Position numbers and translations under genes: made by a program. Shown here piece after piece: positions 11,650 through 22,990 of a stretch of DNA of 64,000 bases. The notes below the pieces were generated by a model. It was not told the DNA's origin. It worked only from the letters and a program-made list of their open reading frames with translations, and did no database searches. The stretch is from Nepenthes gracilis (lineage: Eukaryota; Streptophyta; Magnoliopsida; Caryophyllales; Nepenthaceae): NCBI GenBank assembly GCA_033239525.1, contig BSYO01000020.1, positions 10,356,308 to 10,420,307 of the forward strand, read 5' to 3'. The stretch's first letter is position 1; every line of letters begins with the position of its first letter.

Positions 11650-12915
11650 TAAATTCCATCGAATCCGATTATCAACTCAGTACGTGGTCATAACTATATA
11701 AAATAATAATAATCTTCATGAACCTTATTTTGCCGTAGTAAACCAAAGGCCATGTATTTACGCTCCCAATAGTTGGGTGAGTTCCACGAGGTTACCCGGT
11801 ATCCATGATATTATCACTACCCCTACAATCCTCCTAGAGTATGTATCCGTAGTATGCTCATACTATCTCTGATATTTTTCGTCATCAATATCTATAATAT
11901 TATCATTTACGATGGTCACTTGGTTATAAGTATCCATCATTAATAGCAACGACCTCACCAACTGTAGGTAATAACAAGAATTCGATTATTAGTCCAATCG
12001 ATGTCAACAACTGTACGAGATAACAAAAATTTTTCTAGATTTTATTCTACCATAGTGGACCAAAGGCCGTGTACTTACGCCCCCAATGGTTGGGTGAGTA
12101 TCACAAGATTACCTGGTATTTATGGTATCTTCACTACCCCTACCGTCTTTCCAGAAACTGTACCTGTAACATGCTTCTATCATTTATGATACCTATTGCC
12201 AATGATATCCCTAATATTATTATCTACGGTGGTCACTATATTATAAGTATCCCTTCTCAAGATCAACGACCTCGACCAACAGTAGGTAATAATAAGAATC
12301 TGATTATTAGCAAAATTTGAGATCATAACTGTATGAGATAATAAGAATCTTCTTGACCCTTATTATACCATAGTGGACCAAAGGCTGCGTATTTACGCCA
12401 CAAATGGTTGGGTGAGTACCACAAGATTATCCGGTATCCATGGTATCCTCATTACCCCTATAATCCTTTCAAAGATTATACCCGTAGCATGTTTATATCA
12501 TTTATGATACCCCTCGCCAATAATATCCTTGATATTATCATTTACGGTGGTCATTAGGTTATAAGTATTTCTCCTTAAGATAAACAATCTCGATCAACTG
12601 AGGTGATAACAAGAATTTGATTATTATCCTAATATGATGTTATATTTATATGAGATAACAAGAATTTTCATAGACCTTATTCTACAATAGGGAACTAAAG
12701 GCTGCGTATTTATACCCCCAACCGTTGGGTGAGTACCATGAGATTAGTCGGTATCTATGGCATCCTCACTACCCTTACAGTTCTTCCAAATGCTGTACTC
12801 GTAGCATATCCATACCATTTATGGTATCCCTTGCCAATAATATCCTTGATATTACCATTTACGGTGGTCACTAAGTTATAAGTATCCCTCCTTAAGATCA
12901 ACGACCTTGATCTCT
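11650..12915. repeat. Four tandem copies of a ~317-bp unit inside LTR D
   Basis: The landmark AAAGGC occurs at 11745, 12062, 12380 and 12697, spacing 317, 318 and 317. Each copy repeats the order 'gtggaccaaaggc', 'ttgggtgag', 'ccggtatc', 'actacccct', 'cggtggtcact'. The copies have diverged by many substitutions, so the array is not recent. Confidence 0.9.
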
Positions 12916-13121
12916 GGAATGGAATATGTATTAAAAAAGTATAGACTACTCTACGGTCCCACGGACTATTATTCGTTCGGATATCGTAGAGTTTTCATAC
13001 ACTCTCCTTTATTTATTTATAGAGTATCAATAAAATATACATACGCGATCAAAACCAATGCAAAGATTGATCATCATGAGAATAAGCGAAAATCCAAGGA
13101 AATATAGGAGATTTGGCCGAC

Positions 13122-13560
13122 CATATATATATATATATATATATATTATATTATATGTGAATATAATTGGCCATTCCGATATATCAAATCTTATTTCTAA
13201 GGCCATAAAATATCCTCAAATTTGTTATTATCGAACTAACGCATGATTTTTATATTATTTAACTATCTCAATTAATTCTACAAAAATCCCATCGAAATAA
13301 TAATAATTATTGATAACTTTCTCTTCAATTAATTAATAATTTCAATATATATATATATATACATCACTTGCATACAAATATATATAAATATAAATATATA
13401 TATTTATATTTATACATATATACACACATCAACACACACAAACACACACACGGCTACACACACACGACTACACACACAGCTGCCCACATCACACAGACAC
13501 AGCAACACACACCCGACCACACACACATAGCACACACAACAACTCACACATGGTAACACA
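13122..13560. repeat. Microsatellite-rich block in LTR D
   Basis: (TA)n at 13122-13155, (AT)n at 13345-13362, and a CA/ACAC-rich tract at about 13425-13560. Histidine/threonine-rich or Val/Cys-rich frames here are artefacts of the repeats. Confidence 0.9.
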
Positions 13561-14087
13561 ACTTTACCCATACATACGCATATACCCACTATTATGTATA
13601 TACACAACCAAGTGCCCTTGTACACACATACAAACCTATACACTTATATACATATATCACCATAAACCTACGGCTCAAATACGACTCCATATACAACATA
13701 CTTTAAATCCACATACGTATACACTGGCCTATATGCATACATGTAAATATATGTATACTGTATAACTGTACATATGTACGCATATGCATTCCGTCACCAT
13801 CTTCAGATTCTTGTTGCCCAAACAAGGTGCATGCTCTGTTTCTCTCCTCTATTATTTTTGCATTGAAAACATAAGATTCAAACTTTAAAAATCTTAATTT
13901 GAAGTATAAAGATTGTTTGTAATATAACTTGTTAATTATCGTGCCTCAAATCACCATAAACCCTTGAATCGTCCATCGTTCCTCATTGTCTTTGTTTTTT
14001 TTTCCAAAATTTTGGTTCACACAAACGAGTACAAATTTTTCAAAAATCAAGGCATGCAGAATGAAAATTAACATCAACAGCAAGAAG

Positions 14088-14105
14088 AGAAGAGTTTACT
14101 TGCCT
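14088..14105 (-). promoter_or_regulatory. Conserved GCAAGT motif in LTR D
   Basis: The minus strand reads AGGCAAGTAAAC. The same AG-GCAAG core occurs at the corresponding place in both LTRs of C and in the LTR fragment at 20640-21228. AG|GCAAGT is the consensus of GC-type 5' splice sites; a splicing role is an inference. Confidence 0.35.
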
Positions 14106-14395
14106 AAATTTCTAATTTTCCTTCCGGCAATGGCATCGATGGCGGCTTCTCTTCAATTCTTGTGTGACTCCTCTTATTCAGTTCCTCCCCCAATACCTAG
14201 CCTTGAAGCCCTAAAATAGTGGAGGGTCAATTATGTTAGGGTTTTTGAGTTTTCATCTCCAGCGTCCGTTCCTTCCTCCTTTGTCGCGCCGCTCTTCTTT
14301 CTTTCTTTTCTCCTTTCCTTCTCCTTCATCTTTCTTTTTTTTTTTTCCCGTTTCTTTCCTTTTTCCCTTCATTCCTTTACCTTCCCATACAGTGT

Positions 14396-14439
14396 TATTA
14401 TTATTATTATTATTATCATCATCATCATCATCATCATCA

Positions 14440-14481
<42 letters not shown>
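14396..14481. repeat. (TTA)n/(TCA)n trinucleotide tract in LTR D
   Basis: Runs of TTA, then TCA, then TTA again. The C LTRs have a TTA tract in the equivalent place (54096-54120, 60526-60540). Confidence 0.95.
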
Positions 14482-14485
<4 letters not shown>

Positions 14486-14841
14486 CATATATCTATATTT
14501 TTAACTATCTCAATTAAAATATTAATTAATTAATTAATTGTCTAATTATAATTTTAATATTATTTAAAATATTAATCTAAATTTTTAATATTTTAACATC
14601 TTTAGAACTTAATTATATATATTAAATTAACTTAATCTAATTCATTGATTAACTTAAACTCAAGCTAATAACCTAAATATTTAAACCTAATTTACTGATC
14701 CAAATCTTCAAAACTTATTAGACCCAAAGATCAATCCAACTATAAGATTTTAAACTTAAAAGTAATTAAAAATAATTATTAAAATAATTTATCAATTTTA
14801 TTTTCTTAAAATAAGAAAAATATTTGGGATGTTACAGCTAC

Positions 14842-15600
14842 AATGTTATCTACAAAATTATTTTAAAGATTATAACCAACCATATCAAACGTACACTCAC
14901 ATATTTGGTTGATCGTTGAACCACCTTTGTGGCGAGGAGGCATATTAGTGACAATATTCTGGCTTGCTCAAGAATGCTTCATAAGTATCATTTTGGTAAG
15001 GATGTTCCCTAGTGCGTTATGAAAATGGACCGAACGAAAGTGTATGATTCAGTCCAATCAGATTTTCTGATTGCTACTCTGCAATGGATGAGCTTCCCTC
15101 CCCAGATGGTCACTTAGATTTATCATTTTATTACCACCACAACCTTCTCTATTGACATAAATGGAGAATCAGTTGGGTTCTTTAAGGGAGCAAAGGGATT
15201 AAAACAGGGTAATCCACTATCGCCATACCTCTTTGTGCTGGCTATAGAAGTATTTCATGGAATCATTAAAATGATGGCTCATTGGAATAGTAACGTCAAA
15301 TACCACTGAAATTGTGATTGAACCCATACCGTGATGTTTGCCTTTGCAAATGATCTTCTTCTCTTTTCCAGGGCAGATGCAAATTCTATAAGATTGCTCC
15401 ATTGCTACCTTAAAGAATTCAAACTACTTTCGAGGCTTTTAGCAAATAGAGATAAAATCGAATTGTTTATATATCACAGATGAGAACACTGTATAAGACA
15501 TCAAAGATAAAATACAGAGTGAGCATATTTTCAATCTTTAGGCAAGTTATGCTCATGACTAGCTTCTTGATTATAAGATTTATTTTGATCAAGTTAGGAG
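14842..15600 (+). pseudogene. L1-type LINE reverse transcriptase, part 2
   Basis: Continues the LINE after LTR D: NVIYKIILKIITNHIKRTL, then HISDNILAC, then MKMDRTKVYDSV (the family has K-x-D-x-x-K-A-Y-D), then GFFKGAKGLKQGNPLSPYLFVLAIEVF, the characteristic G-x-x-Q-G-x-P-L-S-P block. After about 15,310 only fragments remain and the YADD box is not intact (FANDLLLFSRA near 15340-15375). Several stops; a dead copy. Confidence 0.8.
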
Positions 15601-15912
15601 TTTCAAACTTTGTATTATAATGAGAGTTTGATGATATTCTCTAAATTATTTAAATCTATCAAAAAATCCACCATGATGTGTATAATTATATTACTATGAC
15701 CTATACCGAAATTAACTCGTATGGTTTCCTCAACAATTGCTCTTTTATTGCAAATACAATAAACTTTATTATTTAAAGAAAATGTACTTGAAACTTTATT
15801 TGTCCATGTTACCACAAGATCTATCCTATTTTTCATTGTTTTTTTTTTTCCAATAGATAACTCGTGTAGTCTCTTGTGAGTCACATGCTCTTTTGTGCAT
15901 ATATTTCTTTGT
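15601..15912. other. Unassigned stretch between LINE and copia LTR
   Basis: A minus-strand frame (15615-15941, 108 codons) is open here, but I cannot match it to a family; AT-rich composition makes a chance frame plausible. Confidence 0.4.
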
Positions 15913-16640
15913 TGAAATTGAATCATACTTGATACATGCATGATAGATGTACAAATACGAAAATCAAACTATTTGTGCTTAATGCATACATGTTGGGCAC
16001 ATGTACGTGAAAAAAATGGACACACCTAATGCATGGATAAAAGATGCATGTGTATGTGTTTTTAGTGACTTTTATTCCTTGGCATTCGACATCAACTATT
16101 ATCGTTTGAACGCCAATTGCTATCATTAGAATGCCAACTAATACCATTCAAATGTCATGCATGTTTTAAGTCAAATATTTCTTTGTTTTGGATAGAGTTG
16201 GTGTGAGTTATTTTAACACACTTGAGCACTGAATTTAGAGAGGAGGGAAGAAGAGAAGAATAAGATTCTTTGCCAATGTTCATTTCTTTATCATCTAGGT
16301 TACATTGCTTTAGTTACTGTTGAAAAAGTTTTATGGTGATTTTGTTACATTTTCTCTCTTATAATTCTTTACTTAATTTTTTAACATTTTGTGGTAGATC
16401 TAAAGGTACTTTGAGAATTCATTGTAATAGAATATACATCATAGTGAAAGTGGTCTTTTCTCCTTCATCGTAGAAATAGTTTCTATAAAAAAGTTAATGT
16501 ATTTTTTTTACATATATATTTATGAATATATATATTGTTATCTTACTTTTTCAAGAATTTAGATAAATGATTCAATAATCAATCATTATAGAGATTTATT
16601 CTTGATGTTATGTGTAACAAAGTTTAGTAGATCGTTTCCA
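15913..16640 (+). repeat. Ty1/copia 5' LTR (approximate left edge)
   Basis: Starts about TGTTGAAATTG and ends GTTTCCA immediately before a degenerate primer binding site. A downstream copia gag fragment supports the assignment. The left edge is estimated only from the TGTTG start. Confidence 0.5.
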
Positions 16641-16645
16641 ATAAG

Positions 16646-16657
16646 TGGTATAAAAGC
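16646..16657 (+). other. Copia primer binding site, degenerate
   Basis: TGGTATAAAAGC matches the initiator-Met primer site TGGTATCAGAGC at 10 of 12 bases. Confidence 0.55.
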
Positions 16658-16712
16658 TTTCACATTTCTTATTTTTGTTTTACTTGATGGTGAGTATAAA
16701 AAAATAATTTGC

Positions 16713-16992
16713 TTGAATGGTACAAACTTTGGCATCTCCAAAAGTAAGATGAAATATCTACTATTTATTAAATAATATATCTTCTGATATTTACTACTAA
16801 GAAGCCATAATCAAAGTAAAGAGGAATGAGCTTTTTAGTATAAATAAATTGTTGATATATTGGGTAATTCGTAGATAATGACATATATAATCACATCCGG
16901 ATGGGACACATGTATAAACTTCTGTGGGATAGGCTCGAAATATTGTATACTTTAAAGATAAATAATAATAAATTATATCATTTGATAAAATT
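16713..16992 (+). pseudogene. Ty1/copia gag fragment cut off by LTR E1
   Basis: Reads LNGTNFGISKSKMKYLL near the start (copia gag usually begins L-N-G-x-N-F-x-x-W-K-x-x-M), and later LWDRLEILYTLKINNNKLY (copia gag: LW..LE..YTLKS..NKL). Stops lie between. At 16993 the frame runs into a Tat-type LTR, so the rest of this copia element is displaced or lost; I did not find its continuation right of the E composite. Confidence 0.65.
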
Positions 16993-17308
16993 TGATATGT
17001 CTATGGATTCAAATTTCAAACAGATTCGGGTCGACTTGATTGTCTGGATTTGGCTCCATTCACCGAGTCTGGACTCTGCATATCACTACAACAAACAAGA
17101 AGTCAAGTGTCGGCGAGAGATTATCCTACCGGCAATACTTTGACGCTCAAGTTAGTAATCGACCTTTGAACTTTTAAGAAGGTGAAGAGGAATGTAAGCA
17201 ATGAGAAAATGTAGAGTATTTGTAATGGGGGTTTTGCTCTCGACGCAAGAGGCTTTTTGCGGCTTGTGAGGAGCGCTGTCTCTCGGCATAGTGTTCGAAA
17301 GGAACGTC

Positions 17309-17345
<37 letters not shown>

Positions 17346-17998
17346 AGTGTTCTGCAAGCGTAGAAGCTTTTAGAATTGACAGAGCGCTACGGGAGCTTAT
17401 GAGAGCTTTTCTTTAGTAGAGAAGTGAGTCTCGGTAGTTTGAGAAGTGAACATGCCCTAAAGTGAAGACTCCATGGGCTTTTATAGATGAGACGTTGGGT
17501 GGCCTTCCTTGGGCAGGAAGGCTTAATTCTTACATCCTGTTTGGATTGCTTCCTTTCCTGACATGGAGCTTTAATGGCTGTAACGGCTCTAGGGATTACT
17601 CACCTTCCTTCTATGCTTTGTTACCGTTAGGGTTTGTTGTGGATAGGAAGAGAGAATCTGACACTTTTTTCATGGGACGTGTACTGAATCTGTTGGTACC
17701 TGTTACAGTGAAGATTGCCTTCTGGGAGGGCATGAAATCAGGAAAGAGAGCCGTTACTGGTCGTGTACGGAGGTGTAGGTCCAACTGGGCTTGGCCCACG
17801 TGAGACTTGCTCTTAGGCAAGCCTACGTGGTACTTCCGGTCAACAGAAATATTGACCACATCTGGGAGCCTGTTGTTCATCCAACTTGGCCTTTTATCCG
17901 GTCAACAGCTGGCGTTAACCGTCTAGGCGCGCACATTGGCCATTGTAGATCTGGGCCATTCCTCTTTCTTGGCCATCCTATTATGGGCGTACCTATCA
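16993..17998 (-). repeat. LTR E1 (3' LTR of a minus-strand Tat-type element)
   Basis: 1,006 bp with TGAT...ATCA ends. Its left part matches the ends of LTRs B and F (minus sense): '...gcatatcactacaacaaacaagaagtca' and '...tttgacgctcaag'. Its right end is followed by a purine tract and a leader like that before LTR2 of B. A TATA box (TATAAAAG, minus strand) lies at 17478-17485 and a (GA)n tract at 17310-17343. Confidence 0.75.
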
Positions 17999-18070
17999 CT
18001 AGCCCCCGTATTGGTGGTCTGAATTTTGATCTTCAGCATGTTCATGATGGGATGTGTCTGTCGGTCGTCC
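17999..18070 (-). other. E1 polypurine tract and leader
   Basis: On the minus strand this is homologous to 50495-50550 of element B (CATCATGAAC near one end, GGGGGCTAG at the LTR junction). This fixes E1 as a minus-strand element with its interior to the right. Confidence 0.75.
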
Positions 18071-18104
18071 GTTAAGGTCTATTGGACTGGTGGTTGAACC
18101 GTTG

Positions 18105-18310
18105 ACTGGAGTTATTGACCATCTAGGACAAAGCCTGGAGTACTTCTAAAGAGTTAACTGGATTCTTTGACCATCCAGGCCAAACTTCGGAGAACTACAG
18201 AAGAGCACATTGACCTGATTCGTTAACCATTTGGGCCAAAATTCGGAGAACTGCTGAAGGGACTGCTGACCGGATTTGCTAACCGTCTAGGCCAAAATTC
18301 GAAGAACCGT
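18105..18310. repeat. 52-56-bp tandem array in the E1 3'UTR
   Basis: About 3.5 copies of a unit containing 'gaccatctaggccaaaattcgg'-like sequence, with unit starts at 18117, 18169, 18225 and 18281. Copies are diverged. Position next to the 3' LTR matches the hypervariable 3'UTR of Tat elements. Confidence 0.8.
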
Positions 18311-20639
18311 TTTTAAATACGACCGCGTATGGGCCGCTCGATTTAGGATTGAGGTTTGGTAACAGGAGAATGAGAATTCACCCGATTTAGGGGTAATCTA
18401 GGTCGCATAGTTTTATTCAGTGTTATGCAATCATTTGTATGAATATGTAATATTACTATTCTATTAATGGAAACATAATTCAAGCTGGTAGTATAGTGTA
18501 TGCAAGACTGACCTAGATTCAGTATGAATTGTCTTCAATACGAGCAGTGCGCTTGGGACGGTTCACTACCCCGGGTGCATGGCAGGCGTGCACCTCTTTG
18601 GAGGGTCATCGGGACTCTTTAGCAGGTACCTTAGCCCATGGTCCCTATGCTCCGTGGGTTGGTGGGGTAGTGCCTTGATGCCACATTGGGTGGCCCGCTG
18701 GCCAATTGTTCAGGCCCTATTGTTGGCTGACACAGACCAGTGCAATGCTTCGCTAAATGATGCCTACTGTGATGCAATGGGTAGCGGGCTAAGTATGTCA
18801 AGCACTCATTGTGAAGATTGCCACACCTTTTACAGGGTTTGCCACTATGCAATAGGTCAACGAGAGGCACTGTAGCAGGATCGGCCTACTGACTGGTGCT
18901 CTTTACTTTAGAGAGTCGAGGCCGAGGACTGTCCATGAATAAGGGAATGGCCACTTGAGCCGGCGGTCTTGTATCTGCACTCTCTACTCACTGAAAGGTC
19001 GGGTTCATCTCACTGGGTCAATGGGATTCGAAGTCAATGCCTCCTGGTGGCACTTGGAGCGACGTGGATGGTATTATTTTGAGCCTTCATCTACCCTTCA
19101 CGGCTTGGTTGGTCTCTTGGCCATTGCTAGGCCACGTTGTAGCCACCAAGGCCACGAGGTCATCGGGCAACCGGAGTGCGTTGTGCGCCGGATCGAGTCA
19201 TGGACCGGAGTAACCGATTCCATATGCTGTCACTTTGAAAGTGATGCATCTAGGGAACCTTTTTTGGGGACTTACGGTGGCTAATCACCGTGCCAATTAG
19301 GGTGTCAGAGCTTTGATTAATGGTGGGCTACATGATGGTACAAGAGATGTTTGTTATAGTGATGCTTGTAGGTAGGCACGTTGAGGTGTGCTAGGGTGTA
19401 GTGCTTGCCGTCAGGGTGACGCAACCCTTAAGCTTCACTGCGACGTTAGGCTAAGGCTCTGGCTATTTAAGTTCGGTGTCTTCTGCCATTCTTGTGTCCT
19501 TTGCACTTCATCTGCCGTTCTTTTGGTGCTTCTTTTTGGGATGGTCCATGATGCCACTGGTGTCCCATTTTTGTTTCTTTGCCATCGGAGGCGCCAAACT
19601 CTTCTTCATCCATACCTTCGATGGAGGAGAATAGTGGCGATGAACTAGTGATGGTCGAGATGGGGAGTGGCGGCTCAGAGAGAGCTGTTGCAGGTGGTGG
19701 AGAGTACCACCTGGGTGCTCTTGTTTTGGAGTGTCAGGAGGCTCCGAGTGGACCTTTTGGCTACTGCTAGGCCCTGTCGCTTGGGCTACAAGGTCGTCAT
19801 GCCACCGGATCTTTGTGGATGTTGGTTTATGCTGCTGGTTTAGGAGTCGGAGGGCATAGCCCCCAACGTATTGCCTTCAGCTGGATGCATGCGGTCCAGG
19901 AGTGGGCGCTAGATGCACACTCTAGTTCTAGCTGCCCGTTGGCACAACTACTCGAGGAGGTGTCGTTGCTATGGGGACGTTCCAGGCGGGTGCGATGGGA
20001 TTCCCCTTCTATGCGCGATCCTTTCTCAAGGCTTCCTAACACCGGGTCTTGGCGAGTCTTAGTAAGAGGATCAAGCCCTGTTGTCGGCATCCACAAACTC
20101 AAGAGCCTCAGTTTGCCATAGTTCGATCTTTTGCAGCTTCAGACTTACAGAGGCTCATTCCGGTGTGAGACTGGGATAAAGCTTGATTGGCTGATTCTTG
20201 GCACAGGACTATGCATTGGCCAGATTGGTTCTGGGTACCGAATTGGCCTGTGGCTAGTCTTTTCCTTGTGCTTGTCGGTTCGGACGAACTGGATCTTGCA
20301 CCAGCTGGACCATTTGGGAGTCGGAATGTTTGCTACTTGGCCGGGCTGGATCTGGTTCTGAGCTGACCGATCTGGGCACCGGAATGGTTGTGTCGACTGG
20401 ACTGGATCAGGTTCCAAGCTAGCCGATTTGGGTGCTAGACTAGTTGCGTCGGCCAGACTGGATCTGGGTGTCGAAATGGAACTGTACCTGGGGTGCCAGA
20501 ACGGATCTGGGCACCGGATTGGTTCTGGGCACTGACAGAGTGAAGAGAGGCGCCGAATTGAGAATCAATGATGATGAGCATCGTCGAAGGGAGGTCCCAA
20601 CATGGTGGGTGTCATCGGTCACGATGATAACCACTCAGT
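18311..20639. other. Unidentified GC-richer interior of composite E
   Basis: No gag, pol or host protein could be recognised in any frame; frames of 60-110 codons occur on both strands without family features. A TTTTTAAATAC box at about 18307-18318 could be a + strand (antisense to E) promoter. Between 20330 and 20545 there are degenerate repeats around 'gactggatctggg' and 'ccgatctgggcaccgg'. This stretch stands where gag-pol would be expected. Confidence 0.5.
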
Positions 20640-21228
20640 GATGGGGATGGCGGCGATGGAAGCTCGTTCGAGCCCCTTCAATGATCTCTTCCTCTCTCTG
20701 CCATGCCTTATTACACAATCCACCAAAATTTCGGCCAATCACTTCAAGATTTTCATATGTAAATGCAATATCATCATCCACATAGAGGAAAGAAGGATTT
20801 GCTTGCCTCGATTTGTTGATTTTCCTCTGGTAATGGCGGCGATGGTGGTGGTGGGTTCTCGCGGCTCACCTTTTCTTTCCTTCCTTTTCATCGCGGCACA
20901 AATCGGAGGGTGGAGAATGGAGAGAGCTTTGTCAGCATCCGATTTGGGAGTCGCCTCCTCTGGCGATGGCAATTGCTACCACTTCACACGCCACCCTCTC
21001 TCCCTTCTCTTTTCTCTTCCTCTCCTCTTTCTTTTTTCTCTCTTTCCTTCTTACCTGCCGCTGTCCGCCCGACTCCTTTTCTCTCCCTTTTTTTTGCATG
21101 AAATCTGTATATGAGGGGTCCGCAACTCTACCTCCCTCGGGGGCATTCTGGCCCTTTGTCTACTATTGGCTTGGTTTTACCAATGTTTGGGGAGCTTGGC
21201 ATGGATGAGGGTCAATTCAGGGTGGAAT
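20640..21228 (-). repeat. LTR fragment related to LTRs C and D
   Basis: Contains, in the same order as LTRs C and D, 'aaaattt...aag', 'aatgcaatatcatcatc', 'ggatttgcttgcctcgattt', 'taatggcggcgatgg' and a pyrimidine-rich tail. It ends GGGTGGAATGTTGA, close to the GGGATGTTACA end of D. The left edge is not defined. Confidence 0.5.
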
Positions 21229-21780
21229 GTTGAATAAAGATTTTAGTCACAAGATGTTCATTAATGCTTCACAAAACAGCCTGACGCCTTTCCTTGGGCG
21301 TTGGAGTCCGAAAGTTGGAGGGAAAGCCTCCAGCATGGCATCTTTAGGCTAGCCCTATTGGGTCATTGGGCCACCCTTTTTACTTTAGCGAGGTAGCTGA
21401 CTGAATTGTAGATTGTCTGCTCACTCTACATGGGACCGCTTTGCGATCAAAAAAGTTACCGATCGTCTCAGGAGTGGTGAGGGCGTCACCACATTGGGTT
21501 TTGGCCTGGCTCCCTAGGACTGGGTTGATCTTTTCTTTAGAAGTGGGCCTCGTCACTCGGATTCTTCTCAATACTGAGGTTATTGGACTAGTGAACTGTT
21601 CCCTGTGGTCAGAGTCTCCAGTCCCCAGCCGCTAACATGCCAAGGGCAGACTAAGTATCGCCATCGCTATCCAGGGGGTCGTTGCCATGGGAGGTGATTT
21701 CTCTAGCCGTGGTGCTAGTTAAGGTATGAGTATTGACTGTATTTGTTTCGTTATTGTGCGGTGGTTAAACTTTTTAATCG
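21229..21780. other. Unassigned interior of composite E
   Basis: No coding signature. AATAAAG at 21230-21236 could serve as a + strand poly(A) signal for an antisense transcript. The rest would be the leader next to the primer binding site of E2. Confidence 0.4.
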
Positions 21781-21800
21781 TTTCCCACAGACAGTGCCAA
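21781..21800 (-). other. E2 primer binding site (TTGGC-type)
   Basis: Minus strand TTGGCACTGTCTGTGGGAAA, closely similar to the corresponding sites of A (TTAGCGCCATCTATGTGAAG) and B (TTGGCGCCGTCGTGGGAA). It lies directly at the LTR edge. Confidence 0.8.
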
Positions 21801-22990
21801 TGATTGGTCCCTGGATCTAGATTACTGTTGGGGTCAGAAATTCCCTTGATCTTCCTCGTCGAGTTGAACTGAAGCGAGTCTGGGACGGTAGTTTCGAACT
21901 TGGATCCTACATACCACAATTGAAAATGAGAGGTTAGAATATGGCAAAAATTGCTCCTACTGTATATACTTCGACACTTAAGTTAGAAAGTTTTTTTAAT
22001 AAAATAGGAAGATATTTGGAGGATGCGAGGAATGCGTAGATGCATATAGTGGTGGATTGAATGTTTGGATGCGACTTGTTAAGGGGCGGCTTGAGGTACA
22101 CCAGCTGAGGGTAGCTTAAAGGTGCGTCCGTTGAGGGGCGACTTAAAGGTGCGCCCGTTTAGGGGTGGCTCAAAAGTGTGCTCGAAAGAGGAGAGTGTTA
22201 GAGGTGCGCCTGCTGAGAGGCATCTTACATAGGATGTACTTGCAGAGAAGGGCTGTCCGTACTGTTGATGCGGGACATGGGATGGAGGAGGGCACTCCTC
22301 CCTAGCGAGGGCAGATCCCTCGCCTGAGTGAGGAAAGCTCGGTAGCGCAGTCCTCGGGGCAGGTAACTGGGAAGCGCTGATTGGCTTCTGTGATGGCGGT
22401 GAGCTTTGTCCTGCCGACATGAAAGTCGGTGGTGTTGAAGTGGGCGGCGTCAGAGTTGGAGCCCTAACGTGGGCGGAAAGATTTCACCAGAGACTTTTGG
22501 TTATAGGAGATGAAGTTGGAGTGGAAGCAAGAGTGAACTATTGCGTTCTTGGGGTTTCTCCCCCTCTGGCCCATGATGGCTAGATTTTTCCCCTCTTTTC
22601 TCTCCTGTTGGTGGTGATTTTTAAGTGGTGTGAGACCTTGCTTGGCCGTGTCCTCTTTGGGCTATCTCCTCTCTATCTAAATTCTCCCCCATTCCTACTG
22701 TAGTGAATGGGTATTTATAGCTGGTAGAGGTGGTTGTCAACAGCTGAGAGTGCTAAACTGTCGCAATGATTGAGGGAGTCATTTATGGCAACTGCTGCTT
22801 GTCCGCGGGGATTGTTTCCTTTTTGGGGAGGATCATGGAAATCGTTGTGTGATTGCGTCTTTGAGAATGGATTCACCGGATCCTTCTTACCATCTGGGGC
22901 GGTGGATAATCCTGCACATGGTCTCGTCGGCTTTGGTTCTCATTCCGGGAGGTGGGCAAATATGGAAAATATCCTAGTGATATCCATTGA
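21801..22990 (-). repeat. LTR E2 (5' LTR, minus-strand Tat-type), right edge approximate
   Basis: Begins TGATTGGTCC next to the primer site. It shares the general layout of LTR E1 and B ('cataccacaattgaaaatgagaggt', 'acttcgacacttaag') but differs in most of its length, so it belongs to another family than E1. TATA-like CTATAAATAC (minus) at 22711-22720. Degenerate repeats of 'ggtgcgcccgttgaggggcgac' lie at 22078-22225. The outer end could not be fixed. Confidence 0.6.

Larger units (their letters stand above)
11032..14836 (-). mobile_element. Solo LTR D of a gypsy-type element inserted in the LINE
   Basis: 3,805 bp, beginning TGTAACGACC and ending GGGATGTTACA, so it has TG...CA ends with a short TGTAAC/GTTACA inverted repeat. 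Flanks are actac (11027-11031) and gctac (14837-14841), a 4 of 5 match to a 5-bp target duplication, and LINE sequence reads on across it. Shared structure with the LTR of element C (minus strand) gives the orientation. No interior domain is present, so it arose by LTR-LTR recombination or is one very long LTR. Confidence 0.75.

Noticed and set aside
13368..13765. His/Thr-rich and Cys/Val-rich frames
   Set aside because: Products of CA-rich microsatellites within LTR D.
14233..14517. Leu/Ser-rich frame resembling a membrane protein
   Set aside because: Made by a pyrimidine-rich tract and TTA/TCA repeats.
15615..15941. 108-codon minus-strand frame
   Set aside because: No recognised motif and AT-rich context; kept only as unassigned sequence.
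17462..18075. + strand frames of 94-113 codons
   Set aside because: They overlie LTR E1 and its purine-tract junction, which explain the sequence.
20602..21114. 170-codon frame with hydrophobic C-terminus
   Set aside because: Lies on an LTR fragment shared with C and D; the hydrophobic end is a CT-rich tract.
22079..22420. 113-codon minus-strand frame with repeated NGRTFK
   Set aside because: Caused by short degenerate DNA repeats in LTR E2; no family match.
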